Source of the DNA: Corydoras sp. C115
Taxonomy: Eukaryota > Chordata > Actinopteri > Siluriformes > Callichthyidae
Length of the DNA: 64,000 bases
NCBI GenBank assembly: GCA_019802505.1
Contig: JAFMOC010000105.1
Span: 517,501-581,500 of the forward strand
Reading direction: 5' to 3'
Every line of letters starts with the position of its first letter. Position 1 is the first letter of the stretch. The notes beneath the pieces were generated by a model that did no database searches, was not told the origin of the DNA, and saw nothing but the letters and a program-made list of their open reading frames with translations. The translations under genes were made by a program, and so were the position numbers. Shown here one piece after another: positions 58,237-64,000 of this stretch.

Positions 58237-58930
58237 GGAATTGATCAAATGAACAATAATTAATTGTTACATTTTACTTTACAAGTCATTTCCATTGAAC
58301 CATTTTGACCAAATACATCATTGCTCTTAATGCCTTTAAAATCAGAAAACCTCGGACAATTGGGTATAAATGCTGCGTATTAAATCATGCGTGTAAAATG
58401 TATTCTTCTAAATATCACAACATGCAAAGCCTTTTTTAATTAAACGTAATTCATATCTGTGCACAGACTGTTTTGTGTATCATCAACTGCATTGTAGAAA
58501 ATGTACTAGAAAACAACTTGTGTATCTTTAGCTAGAACATTAGTATTTATACAACCTGATGAGTTCTGCATCATATTCTCAGCATGCAGTGGTTCTGCTC
58601 TGATAACCGAGAGGCAAACACTGATATGTATCATCAATTCATGGTGTAATTACATTTTAATGAGGTACATTGTGTGTATAAACCCTAGCGAGGGGCTGAT
58701 TCTCTAGGCAGCAAACATCTGAAAAGTAATGAGATGGTTTGCTGAACTGTAGTCGTTTCTATAAATGCGTGTTTGTTGTATGATTCTGTATGTATCAATC
58801 TATAAAACTAACCCCTTCATGCTCAGGACCTATGTTTGTGGATAAGTGCTTATTCTTAACAATGTATTACAAAGGACTGAGGTAGACTTTTTGTGTTGTT
58901 TCAGAAATGGATACACAATTTTGATTTATG

Positions 58931-58949
58931 GTATATATATATATATATA

Positions 58950-59013
<64 letters not shown>
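58931..59013. repeat. (TA)n microsatellite
   Basis: Two TA blocks split by CTGTG; it abuts the SINE at 59014-59318 and resumes after it. Confidence 0.95.
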
Positions 59014-59018
<5 letters not shown>

Positions 59019-59312
59019 GGTGGCACAGTGGCTTAGTGGTTAGCACTAGGGATTCGTGGTTCAAATCCCAATCTGGGTGGAGTTTCCATGTTTTTCCTGT
59101 GTCTGCGTGGGTTTCCTCTGGAATCTCCGGTTTCTTCCCACAGTCCAAAAACAAGGTCAATGGAATTCTCCAAATTGCCCCATATAGAGTGTGTTTGTGT
59201 GAGTGAGTGAGTGAGTGTGTGACCAGTGATAGATTGGCACCCTGTCCTGTGTGTATCTGCCCAGTTTCCGAAACGTTCTCCCCTGCAACCCTAGTAGATA
59301 ATAAAGCGGAAG

Positions 59313-59318
<6 letters not shown>
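59014..59318 (+). mobile_element. tRNA-SINE inserted in a (TA)n tract
   Basis: Starts GTGGGTGGCACAGTGGC and ends GCGGAAGATAA, with (TA)n on both sides. The CGTTCGCCTCTCAG segment between A and B boxes is deleted. The target duplication cannot be told from the repeat. Confidence 0.88.

Positions 59319-59388
<70 letters not shown>
59319..59388. repeat. (TA)n microsatellite, continuation
   Basis: About 70 bases of TA after the SINE, probably the same tract before insertion. Confidence 0.95.
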
Positions 59389-59393
<5 letters not shown>

Positions 59394-59399
59394 TGTGTA

Positions 59400-60800
59400 T
59401 ATATATTCCCAGCATAATATCGAACTAGTGGAATATCGAACTAGACTAAAATAGTAATTTTAATCAAAGACCCGCTCCTGAAACAGAACACACAATCAAT
59501 TAAACAGAGTGGAAAATAGAGGAGCATATAAATAAATTCACCTGCAAAAAAATCAGATACATACAATAGCTGTTGGGTTTTTAAAATACAAGAACTCTGG
59601 AGCTCAACTCTGGAAAGGCTGTCAGTTGTTTTCTGTGTTTTTGTACTTGTGAAAAAATTTCAATAACTGGGAAATGGCCTCGCTTCAGCAGTTATAATTG
59701 CTTTTGTAAGATCACTGCTGATGTCTTTCCTTCTTGGCTGTTTTTAACACACACCTAGATGCCCCAGACCAGCCAATCTACTGCTATAATAGTAGTAGTT
59801 ATTCTTGATAATGATCAATTAATCTAAAGCATCTAATTTGCAATACCTAACGGCTACCCTTTTAATTTATTTAAATACAATAAGAGTTCCTTAGTTCTCA
59901 TCTCATTATGCCCATGCCCATCCAGCGGAGGACGTTTTAGCACTGGGCAGATACAGATCTTTTAATAATCAGATTGTTTCTGTTCTAAAAAAAAAAACAA
60001 AAAAAAAAACAGATCACACACATTCGGGAAGCAGCCAATTGTCTTTCTTAATATTATAATAAAAAAAAAGATTAATTACTAATCTTTCATTAAAATATAG
60101 TTAGTTCATGTGGAGGCTTAGAATCTCTGAATAATTACCTGTGAGAGATTTAGGAGAGATTCTATTGGAAAACTAAATGTCACGTTATCACAGGACTATA
60201 GGTTATTCTGCTAAACGTGAGCTGCCATACTGCCCTTTGTGTATGCATGATGGTGTCTATTGCATAGGAGAGGACCTTGTCAGATAGCATTGTTTGCCCT
60301 TCATGCTAATATCAACAAGTCATCTCAAAGCAGTGGTGTTGAACATAAGCCTGATAAACTGGCGACACCCAGAGATGTTATTTTATAGGGTTCTAGATTT
60401 ATTGGCATTTAACAAGTGGGATTTTTTTGCACAAGGTTTAAAATGAGCATTACGTACTTAATGTTAAAAGAAAGTAACTGGGTTTTGAAGAGAGCCGGTG
60501 GTTTCAAATAATATCCCACCACCACATGACACTCAACGTTAGTGATATCTATACTTTGGTCCGAGATCCTTACTGCTTACAGCTTCCGTATTCCGCTGGA
60601 CAAAGTGTTAACACTATTGACAGGGTGGCACTGTGGTTCCTGGTTGCATTGACACTGAATAGCCACTTTATTAAGATTCTTATCGAGTAGATTATTGAAC
60701 CTTTTAATGGACGTCAGAACCACATTTGTCATGGTATAGATTCTACTGCTGAATTTGCTTGTGGGAATTTTGGAAAATACAAACATGAGAGCTTCTGCAA
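59400..60800. other. Intergenic, no gene seen
   Basis: AT-rich with A runs near 59989-60012; only a SINE scrap. Confidence 0.4.
59890..59958 (-). mobile_element. Short tRNA-SINE fragment
   Basis: GCCCATGCCCATCCAGCGGAG and CACTGGGCAGATACAG only. Confidence 0.5.
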
Positions 60801-60810
60801 AAAAAGAAGA

Positions 60811-60903
60811 TATTGATAGATTGGCACCCTGTCCTGGGTGTAATCTGCCCAGCGCTCATGGGGTACCCCATCCACGACACTGATATAGGATAAAGCAGAA
60901 TAT
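60811..60903 (+). mobile_element. tRNA-SINE 3' half, plus strand
   Basis: GATAGATTGGCACCCTGTCC to TATAGGATAAAGCAGAATA. It directly abuts a minus-strand copy, forming an inverted pair. Confidence 0.7.
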
Positions 60904-61131
60904 TAGGGTCAGGAGGATGCCCATCCAGGTGAGAATGCTTTCGGGCATATACAGCCAGGACAGGGTGCCGATCTCTCACTGGGCAGACACTCACTTACTC
61001 ACACACAAACTATATAGGGACAATTTTGAGCAGCCAATTTACCTTCAATATATTAGAGGAAACCCATGTGAACATGGGACAAACATGCAGCCCGATTGGG
61101 ATGTGCTAACCACTAAGCCACTGTGCAGCTC
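60904..61131 (-). mobile_element. Diverged tRNA-SINE, minus strand
   Basis: Runs from AGGGTCAGGAGGATGCCCAT to CTAACCACTAAGCCACTGTG with several deletions; the head end (A box) is preserved. Confidence 0.75.
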
Positions 61132-61601
61132 GATATAAAATATATGCCTAATTAATCATAATACACAATATGGTACGTTATAGGGTGCATCAAATGCAAT
61201 GCCATAGAAGTAACTTGACGGTGATGTAGAGCTTTTTTTAACTTTGGAACATTGTTTTAATGCCGCTTATCTAATGGTCTCTATACACAGTGGGATATGT
61301 ACTTACTATTTTTTTTACAATATGTGTTCTTAAATGTCTGGTGATTGAATGTTCCCATTTACATCAAAGTCCAGATGTTAAAAGGCAACATTTTAGTTTT
61401 TTTGTTATGTAATCAATCATGGACCAGGCTGCACAAATACATAAACAACTATCTCATTACCATGCCGTTGTCTTTTCCATAAACATGGTGTTTAATGCTG
61501 GAGGGCAAGGGCTTAATCACAGTGTGTATTTCAGTTAATTTTAAAGGTGTTGGATTAGATCTGTGTTCTGCTCAGACCATGTTTTACAAATAAGATAGGC
61601 A

Positions 61602-61730
61602 GTGGCGATTAAGTGATTAAGGTACAGGGCCTTTGATCTTAGGGTTGAGGGTCATGCTCCAGCTCTGCTAAGCTGCCACTGTTGAGTTATTGAATAGCAT
61701 CTTGTGTAGCAACGGCCTCTTATTGCATAA
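61602..61730 (+). mobile_element. Second tRNA-SINE-like family, 5' part
   Basis: GGCAGTGGCGATTAAGTG, GGTACAGGGCCTTTGATC and CATGCTCCAGCTCTGCTAAG resemble the family head. Confidence 0.4.
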
Positions 61731-61878
61731 TGTTAATGGAAATTTAGAAATTAGTTTCTAAATTTAAGAATTAATTAGAATTAGTAGAATTAGACATTTT
61801 CTAAACGTACACTCTCACACATGTAGCACACAGCAGAATACACAGTTGTTCTCACTTGTTCCAAGGACTAAAAAAAGC

Positions 61879-62192
61879 TTCCTCTATTAGGGTCGCGGTG
61901 GGGTTCCCCATGCCCATCCAGGGGAGAACGTCTCGGGTGACGGGCGACGGGCGCCAATCTATCACTGGTCACACACTCACTCACTCACACAAACAGACTG
62001 TATATAGGGCAATTTGGAGAATTCCATTGAGATTGATCCATGTTTTTGGACTGTGGAGGAAACCGGAGCACCCGGAGGAAACCCACGTGGACACGGGGAG
62101 AACATGGAAACTCCACCCAGATGGGGATTCGAACCGGGAATCCCTAGTGCTGAGAGGCGAACGTGCTAACCACTAAGCCACCATGCCGCCAT
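61879..62192 (-). mobile_element. tRNA-SINE with target-site duplication, 3' tail missing
   Basis: Flanked by GACTAAAAAAAGC at 61866-61878 and 62193-62205. The head end is complete, but the copy stops at CCTCTATTAGGG and lacks the GATAAAGCGGAAGATAATG tail. Confidence 0.9.
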
Positions 62193-62205
62193 GACTAAAA
62201 AAAGC

Positions 62206-64000
62206 ATTCTATAGAATTTTTTTTATATGTACTTCTACATATGGAAATCTTCAGTCTGTTCTTCAAAGTTAACTTCAGCCACATATATTTTCTTTTCTAT
62301 TTCGAATCTCTTCTCTTTTTTCTAGTTGTTCGATGATTTCGCTTTTTTCCTGAACCTTATTGTTTCTCTGGTGTCTTGTTTCAAGCTTAGATTTGTTTTG
62401 TATGCTTTCTGGATGTCACCTTTACGTTCTAGATCAGATCTTAACTTTAGGTTTTTGAGACCCACATATTACCAAAACTGAACAAGTCAACCTCAACCTC
62501 TTGTTAGACATGACCATATTTATGTCCAACTTGTTTCAATGTGGTGAAAAGATAAGTCAGAAGTCATTTCCCTGCTTTTGTATCACTATAGCAAGCTCTT
62601 GTGGCATTTATGTCTCTTTTTGCTTGGCCATTTGCATATAGCCATGAAAGGTGCAGGCAGGTCGTATACAATGCCATGAGTTGCACGTTGCCATGTCAAC
62701 AAGAGTCTCTGTTAAGACCCCTGGGGTGGACAACAGGGGCCTCCTGAGGGTATAGGATTTGCCTCCTCTGAACTGGGATTAACCCACTACACCCAGCCAC
62801 AATAGTAACACATGTTCTTGTATGTGCTGGCGGCCCATTCAGATCTACCTTATTCCTTTCCTAATAAGGATTACCCCTGATGAGTCACAAGGAGTTAAGA
62901 TGGAATGAAGACCCCCTTTAACAGGCTCCTTATGCATCCGGGGCCCTTATGTGTTTGAACACAAGGTGTAATCCTTTTCAGAATCAAAGGTGGGTTGCTG
63001 GTATGAATATAGATCCACTGTGGAGCACTCTCCAAGCCATCTGCCGGTCTGTTTTTCACCTGCTACCTACAATCTTTTATTTATTTTTTTTAAACAGACA
63101 TGAAAAGTGAGATTCCAAATGAAAAAATAACTATTATGATTACATAGACTACAACAAAGTATCATATAGTTTGTATTTATTTTAAATTAAAAAATTTTGT
63201 TAGGAAGGGGGGGGGTATGTTTCACCAGCACAGGGTGGCTGGGCATACACTCGCTCACACAGACCCACACACTATATAGGGGCAATTTAGATAGGGCCAG
63301 CCAATTTACCGGGAGAACATGAGTTACCCAAACAGGTATTCAAACCTGGATCCCCAGCACAAATAGGCAGACATGCTAACCACTAAGCCACCGTGACGCA
63401 CCAGAAAAGTCCATTATGTAATAAATGATATAAGGGCTACTAAAAGAGCCAAGAGAATCTTTCTGAATCATCTTACGTCTGCTTTGGCAGTGTGATCAAT
63501 GCTTTCTGCATCTTAGTACCCAGCCTGTGTCACATGATTGCTATAAATTTGAAGTGCTAATTATAGTCATTCTTGCAAAATTGTAAAAAGATACAGATCT
63601 CTCAAATTTCACAAAATTTGTGCCTAGGTTTCAATGTGTTTATACTATTTTATACACAAAGTACATACACCGATCGTTAAACCACCAGCCTAAATCACTA
63701 ATTCTTTGATACTCTGGCAATGAATATCCAAAGTGGTCAGCTTCAGCTGACATGCACTGCTTTATCTTAATATCACTGTTTTTGGCTTTGGTTTCCCTCC
63801 CCTCCAATTACTTAGGGCCTGAAAAGAATTTAAGTGGGAAATGATTGAAACACCATTTCCAGCTTTTCACTTTGTCCTGCCTTCCTTTTTAGCACTAATG
63901 TGAGAATGAGACCAGTCAGATTACTGGCAGCTAGTGACCTGCTCAAACCCATGCATGAATGTTCTGATTTTAGCTGTTAGATGTGTATTATATGATGAGC
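62206..64000. other. Intergenic, no gene seen
   Basis: The part 62620-63060 is unique-looking, with TAATCC/GGATTA cores; one old SINE follows. No exon up to the window end. Confidence 0.35.
63205..63402 (-). mobile_element. Diverged tRNA-SINE
   Basis: Minus-strand copy with CTAACCACTAAGCCACCGTG at its head, a shortened body (ATATAGGGGCAATTTAG) and a guanine run at its tail side. Confidence 0.7.

Noticed and set aside
58867..59415. 182-residue frame rich in Tyr-Ile
   Set aside because: Translation of (TA)n flanks and a SINE; not a gene.
1..64000. CRISPR array or other prokaryotic system
   Set aside because: Repeats are dispersed, of both orientations and tRNA-derived; all genes are vertebrate with introns.

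Overview
This window is vertebrate nuclear DNA, most likely from a ray-finned fish. It holds three ordinary vertebrate genes with typical GT-AG introns where introns are present, set in AT-rich DNA. Dozens of copies of a roughly 340-bp tRNA-derived SINE, similar in its 5' half to the zebrafish DANA/Mermaid type, run through it, together with LINE 3' ends and dinucleotide microsatellites. The species cannot be fixed from the sequence alone. No prokaryotic, phage or CRISPR features are present.

Layout. 1-2.3 kb: a SINE cut by the window edge, then the upstream flank of fzd10. 2.3-4.4 kb (+): fzd10, a single-exon Wnt receptor, with two single-base frame breaks near TM1-TM2. 4.4-23.6 kb: AT-rich intergenic DNA with SINEs, a nested LINE fragment, a (TA)n tract and a 93-bp direct repeat around an insertion. 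23.6-34.5 kb (-): mks1, an 18-exon transition-zone ciliary gene reconstructed here exon by exon; its introns carry many SINEs. 34.5-35.4 kb: a head-to-head promoter region with an RFX X-box-like site near mks1 and GABP/ETS-like and ZNF143/THAP11-like sites near mrm1. 35.4-39.3 kb (+): mrm1, a five-exon mitochondrial rRNA 2'-O-methyltransferase with a triplicated 63-bp coding repeat. 39.3-64 kb: a gene-free region with repeats and several non-repetitive stretches that could be regulatory; no exon could be supported.

The genes do not form a pathway. fzd10 is a Wnt receptor, mks1 builds the ciliary transition zone, and mrm1 modifies mitochondrial large-subunit rRNA. The functional link visible is the shared mks1/mrm1 promoter interval. 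All three genes show a one-base frame anomaly (two in fzd10, one in mrm1, one in mks1) although the flanking coding sequence is well conserved. Residual indels in the assembly therefore explain this better than three independent pseudogenes.

No new biochemical system was found. The most unusual observations are a 304-bp, nearly identical local duplication inserted between 48-bp direct repeats (43.0-44.7 kb), a partial SINE dimer inside a single target-site duplication (51.7-52.2 kb), a LINE 3' end nested in a SINE with which it shares its tail (29.0-29.2 kb), and the in-frame minisatellite in mrm1. Family assignments rest on remembered family features and visible motifs, not on a database search.
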